In this document: piece after piece, positions 22,150 through 33,803 of the stretch | Layout: every line of letters starts with the position of its first letter | Numbering within the stretch: the stretch's first letter is position 1 | Assembly: GCA_025093985.1 (NCBI GenBank) | Contig: JACAAK010000011.1 | Location: 62,001-126,000 of the forward strand | Length of the DNA: 64,000 nucleotides | Source of the DNA: Calvatia gigantea | Lineage: Eukaryota; Basidiomycota; Agaricomycetes; Agaricales; Lycoperdaceae | Reading direction: 5' to 3' | Translations under genes and position numbers: made by a program | The notes under the pieces: generated by a model | Told to the model about the DNA's origin: nothing | What the model saw: only the letters and a program-made list of their open reading frames with translations | Databases searched by the model: none

Positions 22150-23755
22150 TCTTGCATCCGGTGTGACGCGTCACAGGCATTAGCGTACTGTTTTGAACAT
22201 CCACACACCCTTGACACCTTCTTATCCCCCTAGCTCGACATTAAACTACTCCTGACTCTATTTCTTTATTACTCACCCACCACTACCCTTATTAACATAG
22301 TCTGATGAACAACGCGCAGTGACCGAAAGGCACGCGGTTGGGGCGACCCGTCCGCGTACCCCCTTCGGATCACACACCTCGTCGTCGGGAACCTTTCCAA
22401 GGTCCCGGTCCTTTACTCCCAACACTCATGCGCTACGTTCTGTTGTTTACAGTACACAACGCGATATCCTCTTAAGGACTACCTTACCCCACCCGTCACT
22501 ACTCAGCGCAAGAAGCTTCTGTGTGCCATTGAAACATGCTGTTCTGTCAAAATTTCGTCAAGAGGGTACCTTGACAGATCCGCGTCATTGGCCGAGCCAC
22601 ATGCCGGACCAAGTATACCCATAGCCCGCTGTGGGTTCCTTTCGTGCATGATGGTGGCGCTGTGACAATGTCTCCCTCAAGTTACTGTTCTTGCGCAGCA
22701 GGTTTGGGTCACGGCGGATTCTTCGCTTGACATCATTGTGATTGTGTGATTTTGACGCCTATCAGACATAAGGTGTTTATGTCACTTTCGCGATGGAATG
22801 TCTGGGCCGGGAGCCCTGTAGAAATGCCCTTTACAATAACCCAGGTAACCAGCGCTAAATCCTTGAGGCTCTCAGCGCGGTATGAGGACGCGTTACTGTC
22901 CAATTATTTTCTTCCTTACTCTTAACCGCGTTCCCGTACTCTGATCAACAGATTATTGTCACACCTCCAAGCCGAAGTTGGTAGCTTGATATTTGCCCCA
23001 TGACGGGCAGTTGGGAAACAGTGAAGAGATGAGGCGGCGGTTCAGCGAAAATAGGGTGTGACTGCGTCCGTCAGTCATGAGGCTTCGAAACCGGGTCCAG
23101 GAAAAGAGAGACAGAGGCCAGGAACACAAGGGAATGGGGGGCGGGGGTGGTGACGTCAGGTATGTCATCGAGAATGAGTCCAGGAAAGAGAGACGAGAGA
23201 CTGCGAGACGACGCGAGAACGAGAGGCAAGACACTTAATTTTAGCAACTTCGAGAGAGGGAGAGTGGGTATCCAATTACTAGGTGTCGAGCCTCTACTTG
23301 GCTTGACTGTATTTATACTGTAGACAACTTGTCCGGTGTTCAATTTCTACGGTTATCTCCAAATACTGAATCTGTATGGCAAGGGTACTAAGTTGAAAAA
23401 AAAATGGAGGCTAGACTAGCTTGTGGTAAGATATTGAAATTTCTGAAACACAGTGAATGAATGCATGATGGCAGCTGGTGAAGAAATTGAATTGAAAAAA
23501 AAAGTTAGTAACAAGAGATGTGTATGGTGAAATTTTATTAAAATGGGCATTGGTCTGAAACACAATGTATGGCAGGTGAAATGGCTGGTCTATAGAATGG
23601 GCAGGGAATGAGCAGATTGGCAATGGATCGTTGAATGGTTGGGGTGATGGAATCTTCGGAGGGTGGACTAATTAGTGTGAGATGCTCGTTGGGTGCCAGT
23701 TCTGAAGGCAGCCAATGTGCAGTCTCCACAACAGCATAACCTAGTGTGAGGTGAG
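22150..23755. other. Intergenic; boundary of the repeat island
   Basis: Frames here are short, overlapping and motif-free. GC-containing DNA changes into AT-rich, CpG-poor DNA at about 23,350-23,450. On the minus strand 23760-23590 reads as protein-like (THLTLGYAVVETAHWLPSEL) but stops follow on both sides; possibly a relic. No gene is called. Confidence 0.4.
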
Positions 23756-23760
23756 TCAAT

Positions 23761-24248
23761 TGTTGAGAGAACGAGTACTTATCCCAATACAAACACTACA
23801 GAGTAGCTTGCACTAGCAGTGGAGGGTAGTCATACTCACCTAGAGATGGTCCCGAGAGAAGACTTGGAGGGGAGTGAAGTGATGCTTAAGAGTATCGAAG
23901 TTTGAATGAACAAAGACTGGAGTGTCTTAGCCTGAAAGGCTCTACAGGACTCATACTACATAAGGGTACTTATAGTAGTCCTAGGTGATGTGACCATATG
24001 ACCTGAAACAGGGAGGTAACACTATCTACCAGTAGCATATATGGAGCATACCTGTGTACGATGCATGTACTAAGGATTCCATGTGGAGGGTCTAACCTGC
24101 TACATACAGTGTGGTGTAACTACTCTGCATATGTAGTCTGTATTGTGTAAGGTCTGTTATTATCGACCCTCTGAAAGTAAAGTACTTGAGACCTGTTACA
24201 GCTATAAATAGACTGAACCAACATAGTGGTACAGATCAAGATTCAACA
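23761..24248 (-). mobile_element. Solo LTR, copia family (long variant)
   Basis: Begins TGTTGAGAGAACGAGTAC and ends GATCAAGATTCAACA, flanked on both sides by TCAAT (23756-23760 and 24249-24253), a clean 5-bp target-site duplication. Internal blocks (GTGGAGGGTAGTCATACTCAC, CCAGTAGCATATA, GTAAAGTACTTGAGACCTGT, TATAAATAGACTGAACCAA) match the copia LTRs at 33184-33598 and 45875-46289. It is 488 bp against 415 bp there, so it is a longer subfamily left behind by LTR-LTR recombination. Confidence 0.85.
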
Positions 24249-25518
24249 TCAATTAGACAATTACCATGGTTTTTGTCATCACTGTGAGTCAAAGAAATTT
24301 TGGAAAGGGAGTCTAGATTGTTCCAGTCTCAGTGAATACAGAGACTGCAAGTCTGATGCGATCATACTCCATCTACTATGATTCTTGCCAACCTGTGGCC
24401 ACACATCATGGTTTGATTGATTCAATTCCAGGTCACCTGCAAGTCACCTACTCCCTGCTCTGAGTCAGTACCCCTGTTGTGCCATGAAAGATCAATTTGG
24501 TAGTAATTAAATAACTGAGAGTAGATATATAAGGGTGTACTTTATTTGTTTCCTGCTCCCAACTTCTTGCAATATTCATGGGAGCACTAAACCTGTGCTA
24601 TGAACCTCAACCTCAGTCTGTGCCCCTGTCACATCACACAAGTGCCCTTTGTGACTCAACCATGGATTACCACAACCTATGCCTTCCTGCTAAAACATTG
24701 GACTATATTATCAACCTGATTCTGGACTCCACCAATCTGCTTGAATGTTGGCAATTAAAACATAGACACACAATCCTAACCTGTGTGCTTATCTGCCAAT
24801 TTTGGACATGGTCACCTGACATCATCTGCTATCTCTGTATTTTCCAATGGACTGGTCAGAATCAACTGAAATCCAAAAGATGTCCTTGCTCTTGTTGATG
24901 TCTTCCAATCACCTCTCTACACACTTGATCCAGCATTTATCAAAATTTTGTATTTCAGACCATTTTTGCCTGTGAAACCATCTTCCAAAGTAAACAGCCA
25001 GAACACATATCTAAGCCCTGAATCATTTTATGCAACACTACCTGTTCTCAATGCAACCTTGTTCTGTCTCTTCAAAAATTCCAGCTTGACAATAACAGTC
25101 AGCCATTCCCTAACAAGTGCAGTGACAGCAACATTTTTGAGACCTCTTTGCCACCTACCCTCTTCCAAATTATGTCCCTCATGTTTGATACTCCTTATAA
25201 CCTTTCTTTCAAGGAAGTTGTCTCCATGATGTGATTATGTTTATCAGTTGAAGAAGTGACTGCTTTTAGTTGCTACCAAGACATCAACCCTCATCTGTAT
25301 TTACAACTCCAACCACCAAAGCCACTCTGTAAACTTGTTATAGATACAGAAACTCTCAGACAATTCATGGATTGGATGCAAACAACACTAGCATAGTATC
25401 ATTGGAGATCCATGGCTTCTTCTAGGGTGATATCAATTCCAAGAACCTCCAGAGATCCCTGGATTGGATAGGGTTAAATCTCAACAGCCTTTTGTCGTGT
25501 GTGGCTGAATATGTGAAG

Positions 25519-25823
25519 TGTTACGACCTTAGTCTGAGTAAACCTCAGGTTGCAACTTAGGCTAAGACTTGAGGGCGAATAAGGGGAGAGGAACTAAGTG
25601 GTTAAGTGTATCAAATACAGGAGTATGTATGTACGCTTAAGTACTACAGGAACATCCAGTTGAATGGATGGGAAACTACATGAAACATCCGATAGGGATG
25701 GCACTGTAGTTAGTTGGAGTCATACTCGGGGATTGCTCAGTAGGAAATAGCTGAAACAGGTACATAGGAGATAGGAATGTAAACGGGTAAGGAATGCGAT
25801 ATAATTGGTGAAAGTTCACAACA
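25519..25823 (-). repeat. Gypsy A 3' LTR
   Basis: 305 bp, TG...CA ends. Just inside the element are ACAATACCCCCC (complement of the polypurine tract) and then ORF3. It aligns along its whole length with the LTR at 31555. Confidence 0.92.
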
Positions 25824-25841
25824 ATACCCCCCAATTAGGCT

Positions 25842-26831
25842 TCATGCCTCAGGAAGCTCATCAAAGTCCCCGTTTACTACTGTGGCGGCGAGTGCTTTTT
25901 TAGTGGTGGCGATAAGGAACTTTCCTTCATTGAAATGTGCTAAGAAGACAGGTGAATGGCTTTGTCCATCTTGCCGGATAGGGACTGGGATGCCATTGTA
26001 TGGGAAGTCGGTGGTAGTGGAGCTGTCCCAGTAGTTCTTGACTATTGAGTTCCAATAGTGTTGGTCCTTTTCTTGTCCTGGCAACACAGTGCAGAATCTT
26101 GCAGGTGGGAGAAAAACCGATACGAGCTGTGGCAGTATGATTGTTTTTATGAAATGACGGAGGGTGTTGACTTCTTCTTTCATTGAAACTGTGGTTTCTT
26201 TGTCCATGGGGGTATCAGCATAGGTTGGTGGCATGGGGTTAATGGTGTCGTGTAGTTCGGAGAGGGTGGTGTAAATTCTGTCAACCAAGGTGTTGATGTC
26301 AGGGTCCTCATTTGACTTGTCCCTCCCGAGTAGTTTCATGGCTATATCAGCAAGCTCTAAGAATATGTTGGCGATGTCGAGGTGGTTAAAGACCTCAAGG
26401 CCTAAATCAATTCGGCTCTGGAGCCCTTGAATGTGATCTTGTTCATTAGGGGTGAGGGTAGACTGGTCTAGTGCTCGGAAGATGGCGGGAATATGCTGGT
26501 TGGTGGAGGAGGAGGTGTTGGTGAATCCAGCATACATATCAGTGAAGGTGATGCAGGCGGTGGCGAGAGTAATGTGTCAGTTCACTACCAGTCATTTGTT
26601 CTGGGTGGTGATGTTTTCGATTTTGCTGTTGGTTACCTTGTTGACATCTTTGAGTAAGGCTTCAAGGAGGCCTTGTGCAGGGGATGGTGTTTTAGCAAGA
26701 TTAAAGTGGGTTCCCTGGGGGGCAGGTGCTTGGCTGTTGCCTGGTTTAGGGAATGGGAGGGAGGAGATTCTGGTAGGTGTGGGGTGAACGAGGGAGTCGG
26801 TAGTGATACAGTTAGACTGGGAGGCAGGCAT
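25842..26831 (-). pseudogene. ORF3 of gypsy A, unknown protein
   Basis: Starts with MPASQSNCITTDSLVHPTPT at 26831, two codons after the pol stop (TAA at 26840-26838) and in the same frame. TGA codons near 26580 break the N-terminal third; the following 231 codons (26537-25842) are intact and end ATTKKALAATVVNGDFDELP. Matches ORF3 of copy B throughout: SQAPAPQGTHFNLAKTPSPA, STNQHIPAIFRALDQSTL, DTPMDKETTVSMKEEVNTL, VLPGQEKDQHYWNSIVKNYW. It has no signal peptide, membrane helix, zinc knuckle or nuclease motif that I can see. This region is more intact than pol of the same element. Confidence 0.8.
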
Positions 26832-26837
26832 GTTTGT

Positions 26838-29800
26838 TTAGTTTCTCTGTCTGGGTTGTTTGTTCGATGCTTTTTTGTGTTTTCTGCCCCCTCTTTTATG
26901 GGTATCCTCTGGATGCCTTTCTTGGTAGTCCCTTATGGCGTCTTTCGCATTTTCCAAATTGGACTCCACTGTCCGTGTATCTTCTTCATTGCTATACCCC
27001 TTCCAATGGACCAGGAATTGATAACCCCTTCCTCATTTTCATTGTCTGCAGATCTCTTCTACTTCATACTCCTCTTCATTGTTGATGATCACTGGGTCTG
27101 GCACTGATGGCTGTTTTTGACTTGGGAACTCCGCCTGGTGTGCTGGTGACAGGAGTTGTTCATTGAATACATCATGGATGGCCCATCCATCCAGTAGTGT
27201 CAGCTGATATACTGCTTCTCCTATCTTTTCCTTAATAAGGAAAGGTTCATACTGTTTTTGGCCTAGCTTCTTTGATGATTGATTGGTATGGATGTTGGTG
27301 TTCTCCAACCATACTTTATCTCCTATTTGATATGTGCTGGTGTGGGTTCTACTGCGGTCGTGTTGTTGTTTCATCTTTTCTTGGTATGTCCATAGTGCTG
27401 ATGAGGCATTGTCTCAGGCAGCTTGTAATTGTTCCAGGAATGCTGTGGCAATGGGATTGTTTGTTGCCGGCTCGTTCTTGTCTTTTCATGGATTTCTTCC
27501 GTAGTTTAGGAAGAATGGTGTTTCCTGTGTTCCTCCATGTTGCTTGTCATTGTACTGGAATTCTGCGATGGGGAGCCATTCTGCCCAGTCATCTTGGTCA
27601 TAGTTGCAGTATAGACAGATGTAGGTTTCCACTTCCCTGTTGATGCATTCAGTTTGTCCATCTGTTTGGGGGTGATATGCCATTGATAGGTTTCATTCAA
27701 TGCTGAGCCCCTTGAATAACTCCTTGGTGAATTCTGATGTGAATTGAGGCCCTCGGTCGCTGAGTACTTTCCTCAGTAATCCGTGTAGCTTCCATATTTC
27801 ATCTCAATATATCTTTGCAACGTCTTTAGATGTGGCATCCGTGGTTGTTGCTGAGAGTCATATCATTTTTGTGAAGTGGTCTATGATGACTAGTATTGTG
27901 TCCTTTCCTTTAGACTCTGGTGGTGGTCCAATCATGTCAATACTGATTTCTTCCCAAGGTCCATTTGGTATTGGGAGGGGGTGTAGTGGCGATTTGAGCG
28001 GCGTTGTCCTTGATTTGTTTCTTTGGCAGGCTTGGCATCCTCAAATATATCCTTTTACATCTTTTCATATTGATGGCCACCAGTAGTCCCAGCTAAGTAG
28101 TTCTGTCATCCTGTGTTGTCCTAGGTGTCCTGCATCTGGGGTGTTGTGGTATTGTATTAGGATTTCTTCTCATAGTTTCTGGTTGGGTGGGACATATGTG
28201 CTATTCCGTTTGTAGATAACTCCACCATCTTCAGTGAATTGGGATCCTTGCTTCTTTAGTTCAGTTAGGACTGTTGTTTCTCATTGGGTTCGGCTTCAAA
28301 TTCGTTCTAGAAAGTTTGGCTCAATGAACAATTCTGCTCGTAAAAGTACTGTGCTGTCTGTGCCTTCCGTCTGCAGCCAGCTTTCTCGGATCATGGTGAC
28401 TAATTTATCTTCTTGTCCTTCTGGCATTTGGTGGATTCGAGATAGCAGGTCGGCTTTCATGTTTGTCTTTCCAGGTACATGTCATAGCGTGAAGTCGTAG
28501 TCTTGCAGCCGCAGATACCACTGTACTTGTCATCCATTTAGCTTTTGTGGTTCTCAGTAATACTTGAGATTTTCATGGTCAGTCCAGATTTCAAATTGTT
28601 CTTCAGTGTCTAGAAGGTAGTGTCTCCATTCTTTCAGAGCATAGACAATGGCTAGCAGTTCTTTGTCGTATATTTCATAGTTCTGTTCTGCTGGTGACAG
28701 CATTCATGAAGTGAAGGCAATTGGGTGCCATTTGTCTTCTTGTAGCTGTGAAAGTACCCCCCCTAATGCATAATCCAATGCATTGACTTCTACTCGGAAT
28801 TGGCCATGTCTCTGTGGCAATGTCAGGACAGGTTCTTCAGTGATGCATTTCTTGAGTTGGTTGAACAAGTCTTGGTGTTCTTGTGTCCATTCCCATGTGG
28901 TTACTCCTTTGAGTTTGTTTAAGGGCCCTGCAATCATACTAAAGTTTTTGATGAAACATCGATAGTAGTTTGCGAAACCCAGGAACCTTTCTACCCCTTT
29001 GGTGTTCTTGGGTTTGGGCTATTCCTGTACCAATTTTACTTTATCCTCTTCCATTTCAATTTGTCCATGTCCTACCCAAACTTCTAGCATTGGGATCTCT
29101 TCTGCATCGAAGATACACTTGGTTCACTTGAAGTATAAATTGTACTGGGCTGCTCATTTCAGAAATCATACTGTCTGTTCCTTTAGTTGCTCTTTAGTGT
29201 CTCCTGGGATGACAAAGTCATCCATGTAGTTTACAATGTCTCCATTTTGTAAAAGGTTGCAGAAGATGCTTGTCATCATTCTGGAGAATGTTCCTGGCGA
29301 GTTGCTTAGGCCAAAATACATAACTGTTGGTTCGAAGAGTCCTTCATTGGTGAGGAAGGCAGCTTTCCATTCATCTCCTTCTTTGATCCTGACATTGTTG
29401 TATCCCCAGATGATGTCCAACTTATTGAAGTATTTTGCTTTTCCGAGCTTGTCGATTACTTCACCAATTCTTGGCAATGGTGTTTTATCTTTGATTACCA
29501 CATTGTTTAGTCGCCTGTAATCTTGGATTAGCCTTTTGGATCCATCTTTCTTTGGGATAAAGAATGTCGGTGCTGCATATGGGGATTTCGATGGCTGTAT
29601 TCATCCTGATTCTAGGTTCTCCTTGATGAATGACTTAAGTTCGTCCTGTTCTTTGATTGTCATGTTGTATGTCCCTGCACTTATTTCTTTTGGAGCATCT
29701 TCAGTTAGGACTATCTCATGGTCCCATTCAGTTCGTTCTGGGAGCTTGTCGAATGTTGTTTTGTTGAATAAATGCGTGAACAGTTGTATGTAGTCTGGTA

Positions 29801-30360
29801 GGTCTTCTGGTTTGGTCGGGTCTGGTTTGTCTTCTTCCTCCCACAGGTCTTCTATAGTGGCTATGCTTTGTATTTTTTCAGTGATAGGAATGTTCTGATG
29901 GGGGAATTGGCAGCCTGGTGGGCATTGGGTGAACTTGATTTCTTCATTGTTCCAATCTACTTCTAGGTTATATTTGACTAGCCAATCATGTCCTAGGAAG
30001 ATTTCTGCTCTGTCTTGTAGCTGTACAACTGAGGCCTCAATTTGTTCCTTATGCCCCTGGATGTCAATGTTGATCATGGCAGTTTCCATTACTCTTCCGC
30101 CTTGGTTAGGTGTTCCGTCTGCATTGAGTACCAAAATTTGCTGTTCCAATTTCCGGGTTGGGAGTCTCTCTTCATCTACTAGTTTTTTACTGATGCTGCT
30201 GGTTGTGCATCCTGAGTCTACAATGGTGTTGACTGTTATCTCCTTCTCTGCCATTTGTATTCTTCCTTTTAGATTTAGTTTGCACTTTCTTCTCTGAGGA
30301 ATCATGTAGAATTTGTCTGATATCCTAGATACAAGTTTTTTGACTCTTGAGGTAGCACCT
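26838..30360 (-). pseudogene. Pol polyprotein of gypsy A
   Basis: Order from 30305: protease with VNTIVDSGCTTSSISKKLVD; RT with KTPLPRIGEVIDKLGKAKYF, GLSNSPGTFSRMM and VNYMDDF; RNase H with VEVNALDYALGGVLSQLQ and [12 protein letters not shown]; zinc-binding and DDE integrase (DAGHLGQHRM, AYHPQTDGQTE); then the IN C-terminus (VWLENTNIHTNQSSKKLGQ) and a degraded chromodomain region after EEYEVEEI. Stops are mostly TGA where copy B has CGA or AGA, e.g. at YFK-stop-TKC (29126-29124), and one TGG to TGA. The protease Asp and the RT YMDD are retained. Confidence 0.85.
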
Positions 30361-31474
30361 ACTCGGAGTCTTTGGAAAAATCCTTCCCTTCTTCATTGGT
30401 GACTTCTTCTATTCCTTGGACTTGGATCTTCTTGGGTGCAGTGCAGGTTTTGGCTATGTGTCCCTTTTTGCCACAGTTGTAGCATATTAACCCCTTGGGC
30501 TTTTTGCAATCTTTGGCGATGTGACCAAAAATACCACAATTGCAGCACTTTGGCTCTCCTTTGTCATTGAAGACATGGCGTCTACTTCCTATCTCCATAG
30601 GTTCACCCATTCCTCCATAGGTGGTACCAGTGTTTGTTTTTCTGTCTCCTTGGTATTCAGATGCTTCATATCCTTGTCTGACGGACAGTATGGCTTCTTT
30701 CCATTCCACATATGTGTCCAGTCTGGCTGAAGGTGGATAGTCTGTAATCATATGTATAATATCCTGTTGGGTGTTCTTCCTAAGTAGGAATATGGCATGC
30801 TTGCTATCGGTCTTGGCTTTGCTTTTCAATACTTCAAATTCAATTAGGTAGTTGGCGGTGTTTCGGTTTCCTTGTTTGAATTTTTCGATCTGCCATTCTG
30901 CTTTGCTGTTTGAGGTGTCATCTGAGAAGGTTGCTCTAAATTCCTTGGAGAAGACCTTCCAGTCTACTGAATCTTCAGATTCCAGGATGGCTGGTGCTCT
31001 CATAGCTGCATATGCTCCTGCAGTTCCTCCTCACAGTCTGGCTAGAACTGCTATGGCTTTATCGTCTGCTGAGACTATCTTGTTGAACTTCATGAAGAGG
31101 GTCATTGCTCTCCACCAGTTGTCGAACTTGGTATGGGTACCATCGAAAAATCCCAGGTCCGGCACTAGACCTTTCCCACTGGGCGTTGTTGTGGGTACTA
31201 CTGCATTGTCAGTCATGTCGGAGTTGGTTTCAGATTCTGTTTTGTCCGAGCTTGATTTGTCTGATTTCTCCTGATGGACTATCTCTTCCTCTGCTAGGTC
31301 AAGTTTGTTTAGAAGTTCTGATAATACTTCTTCTTCTGCTGGGTTTGCTCTGGGTTCATCATGTGTTTCTTCAGGTACTTTGGGGTTCCCTGTTTCTTCT
31401 TCATCTGATGTCTCGGATTTGTTGTCAGTGACTTCGAGATTTGGTTCTCTGTATTCGTCTGGGTTTGAGCTCAT
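30359..31474 (-). pseudogene. Gag of gypsy A
   Basis: From MSSNPDEYREPNLEVTDNKS: an acidic N-terminus, a retrotransposon gag domain (GFFDGTHTKFDNWWRAMTLF, AEWQIEKFKQGNRNTANYLI) and two CCHC knuckles (CCNCGIFGHIAKDC, CYNCGKKGHIAKTC). One TGA (about 31033-31031, ARL-stop-GGT) interrupts 371 codons. Ends FSKDSE at the overlap with pol, where GGATTTTTCC is found. Confidence 0.85.
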
Positions 31475-31554
31475 ATACTAGCTCCTGGGTTGCTTCTGTT
31501 CAGGCCTGTTTTCAGCCTACTCCTTGCAAGGTGAGGTGGGGATGCTTAACCAAA

Positions 31555-31859
31555 TGTTATGACCTTAGTCTGAGTAAACCTCAGGTTGTAACTTAGACTA
31601 AGACTTGAGGGTGAATAAGGGGAGAGGAACTAAGTGGTTAAGCATATCAAATACAGGAGTATGTATGTACGCTTAAGTACTACAGGAACATCCAGTTGAA
31701 TGGATGGGGAACTACATGAAACATCCAATAGGGATGGCACTGTAGTTAGTTGGAGTCATACTCAGGGATCGCTTGGTAGGAAATAGCTAAAACAGGTACA
31801 TAGGAGATAGGAATGTAGACGGGTAAGGAACGTGATATGATCGGTGAAAGTTCACAACA
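31555..31859 (-). repeat. Gypsy A 5' LTR with self-primer segment
   Basis: 305 bp. Read in element orientation it contains a TTTAAG/TTAAG TATA-like region and then ATGCTTAACCA (plus 31635-31645 as its complement). The sequence 2 nt beyond the LTR is TGGTTAAGCAT (plus 31542-31552 as its complement), an exact 11-nt complement of that LTR segment. Confidence 0.9.
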
Positions 31860-32139
31860 TGAAGCACAGTATGTAAAATTTTCATCTAAAGCTTAACCCT
31901 CAGCACACTCACTACCTCTACCCACCTCACAATGCAGCTCACAATCTGGGTGCTCTCCTGATCCAATTTGTGAAAAACTCTTCACTTAAACAATTCACTC
32001 TACAAGCTACACAAGATGTTGCACTTGATATTCTTCTTTATCTCTTCAAGCAAGGCCATTTTGCTCCTAAAATTCAGACCCTCAAAATTGATGTCCCTTG
32101 TTGGGAACCAAGCACAATCTCACATTTCACAATTACTGA

Positions 32140-32395
32140 CAGTAAGATAACAACTGATGATAAACTGATAATGAGATCAACTTGGCTAACACTAGCTGAT
32201 AAGATAACTCTATACATTAATATAGGCTGATAGCAAGGTGCACAAAATAAAGATATACTGATAGTAAGATAATAACTGATAACAAGGCTGATAAGGTAAC
32301 TATAGAAAATAATATAGGCTGATTGAAAAACAAAGTAGATTGACACAGGCTGATAAGTAACTGATAACAAGGCTAATAAGGTAATTATGTTGGCA
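32140..32395. repeat. Short degenerate repeats, CTGATAA-rich
   Basis: Units such as GCTGATAAGATAACT, ACTGATAACAAGGCTGATAAG and GGTAACT recur about ten times with small changes. The array begins where similarity to the F-box gene ends, so it replaced or truncated the last codons of that pseudogene. Confidence 0.7.
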
Positions 32396-33183
32396 TAGGC
32401 AGTACTTCAGTATGGACAGTACTTTTGTCTTCTTAGTTACTCTGATTTTTAAAGTTATTCAAGTTATAGTCTAAGCACATTAATTTTTCTCTTAGTATTA
32501 CATGCATCTTTAGTGTTATGAATATCAATATTTATGACAATATTAACATCAAGAACAATAATGTAATCAATGACATCATAATCAGTTATTTAATGATCAA
32601 TATTATATATTGATTATACAATGATTTATACAATATCTAACAAGACTTGTATAATATACAACACTATTATAACAGTCTTAATGTTAACAGTACAATATGT
32701 GAATATCATTCTTAATGATATTACTACCAACACTTTGACTATACTACAACTAGTATAGATACTTCAAGATGATCATATAATCTTAACATATTCAATATGA
32801 TAGGATTATAATAATAGATTAAGTATCAACCTAATACTTAATACTATATAGTGTTATGAATACAGTCCTAAAAGCCTAAAACATTCTATTACTAATAATA
32901 GATACCTTATATAATATTTAGAAGTTGTACCACTTCAAAGTCATACTACAGTAAAGTTGTATCACTTTACTATAACTATTTATAGAACACCATTGTTTGA
33001 CTAATGTAGACACCATTGTTATACTAAATAGGAACTCTCTCACTCATTGTTCAACTTACATAGACAAGTAACATACTAGTACAATAACATACAAGTATCT
33101 ATACAGCTGTAGTATATAAACCCCTCAACTTGACCAGTAGACCTTATCATTTCTACTTGGTTAGGTGGAGACTCAATCTACAA
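32396..33183. other. AT-rich tract with many small inverted repeats
   Basis: No coding frames. The sequence is about three-quarters A+T and full of adjacent short hairpins, e.g. TCAATAT-n3-ATATTGA, TAAGTAT-n7-ATACTTA, TCTATTA-n4-TAATAGA, GTAAAGT-n6-ACTTTAC. It directly abuts the copia LTR; the same type of sequence resumes on the other side of the copia element (46290-47065). Confidence 0.6.
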
Positions 33184-33598
33184 TGTTGAGACAAGTACAC
33201 TACAATAGCATTATGCTAGCAGTGGAGGGTAGTCATACTCACTGGGATTGTTGAGATGGGTGTTGTAGACAGTTGCTAGTGGGTATCTTAAAGGCAGGAT
33301 GGTAGAAAGACTTAATTGTCTAAGGAAAGATACACATACTACATAGGGTTTATATCTCTAATGTCCCTGGTCTGTGCACCATTCTACCTATACAGGTGAG
33401 GTCTTATCTGCCAGTAGCATATACAGAGCATAATGCATACCATACATGTATCTAATAGACCATGTAGCCAGCAACCTAGAGTATAGTCTAGTACTGTGTC
33501 TGTAGCTCATTATCTCACTTCTAATAGTAAAGTACTCAAGACCTGTTTCAGCTATGAATAGACTGAACCAATGTAGTGGTACGGGTCAAGATTCAACA
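33184..33598 (-). repeat. Copia 3' LTR
   Basis: Starts TGTTGAGACAAG and ends AAGATTCAACA. Full-length match to 45875-46289 with scattered transitions. The short purine-rich stretch next to its inner edge (GGAAGGGAGA, about 33615-33625) is the candidate polypurine-tract region. Confidence 0.9.
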
Positions 33599-33803
33599 CT
33601 CCTCCTCACTTGAGGAAGGGAGATTAACACTTTAATGATTGAGTGGCTTTATTCTAGGCTTTGATGTCGGAACTGAAAATAAGTCCCAGCTCAGGATAGA
33701 AGAGGTTTATTTTGGTTATGCCAAGATTCTTTGTAAAGATATCGGTGGGATTGTCTTATAAAGACACATTACCAATAATAATAATTCCCTCCTCAACTAA
33801 TTC

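Larger units (their letters stand above)
25519..31859 (-). mobile_element. Gypsy family 1, copy A (full length, decayed)
   Basis: Full element of 6341 bp. LTRs are 25519-25823 and 31555-31859 (305 bp each, differing at several positions). The TSD TGAAG is at 25514-25518 and 31860-31864. In its own direction the order is LTR, primer-binding site, gag, pol (PR-RT-RNaseH-IN-chromodomain), ORF3, LTR. It lies inside an F-box pseudogene. Pol carries more than a dozen TGA codons, most where copy B has Arg codons. Confidence 0.93.
24662..32145 (+). pseudogene. F-box paralogue, decayed and split by gypsy A
   Basis: Left part (24662 to 25518): MDYHNLCLPAKTLDYIINLI, then HTILTCVLICQFWTWSPDII, matches the F-box start of the gene at 18588. 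Later blocks (TLDPAF-IKIL, SPESFYATLPVLNATL, KPLCKLVIDTETLRQFMDWM) match its middle, but in shifting frames and with stops. The right part (31864 to about 32145) resumes with FVKNSSLKQFTL and LFKQGHFAPKIQTLKIDV, matching FAKNTSLKRFVL and FQQTHFAPRLETLEIVI in exon 2 of the intact gene. Element A (25519-31859), with TGAAG duplicated on both sides, separates the halves. The gene is also eroded by many substitutions and is not functional. Confidence 0.8.

Noticed and set aside
22319..22624. 101-codon plus-strand frame
   Set aside because: Composition not protein-like (Ser/Arg/His/Thr mix), no splice partners and no known motif.
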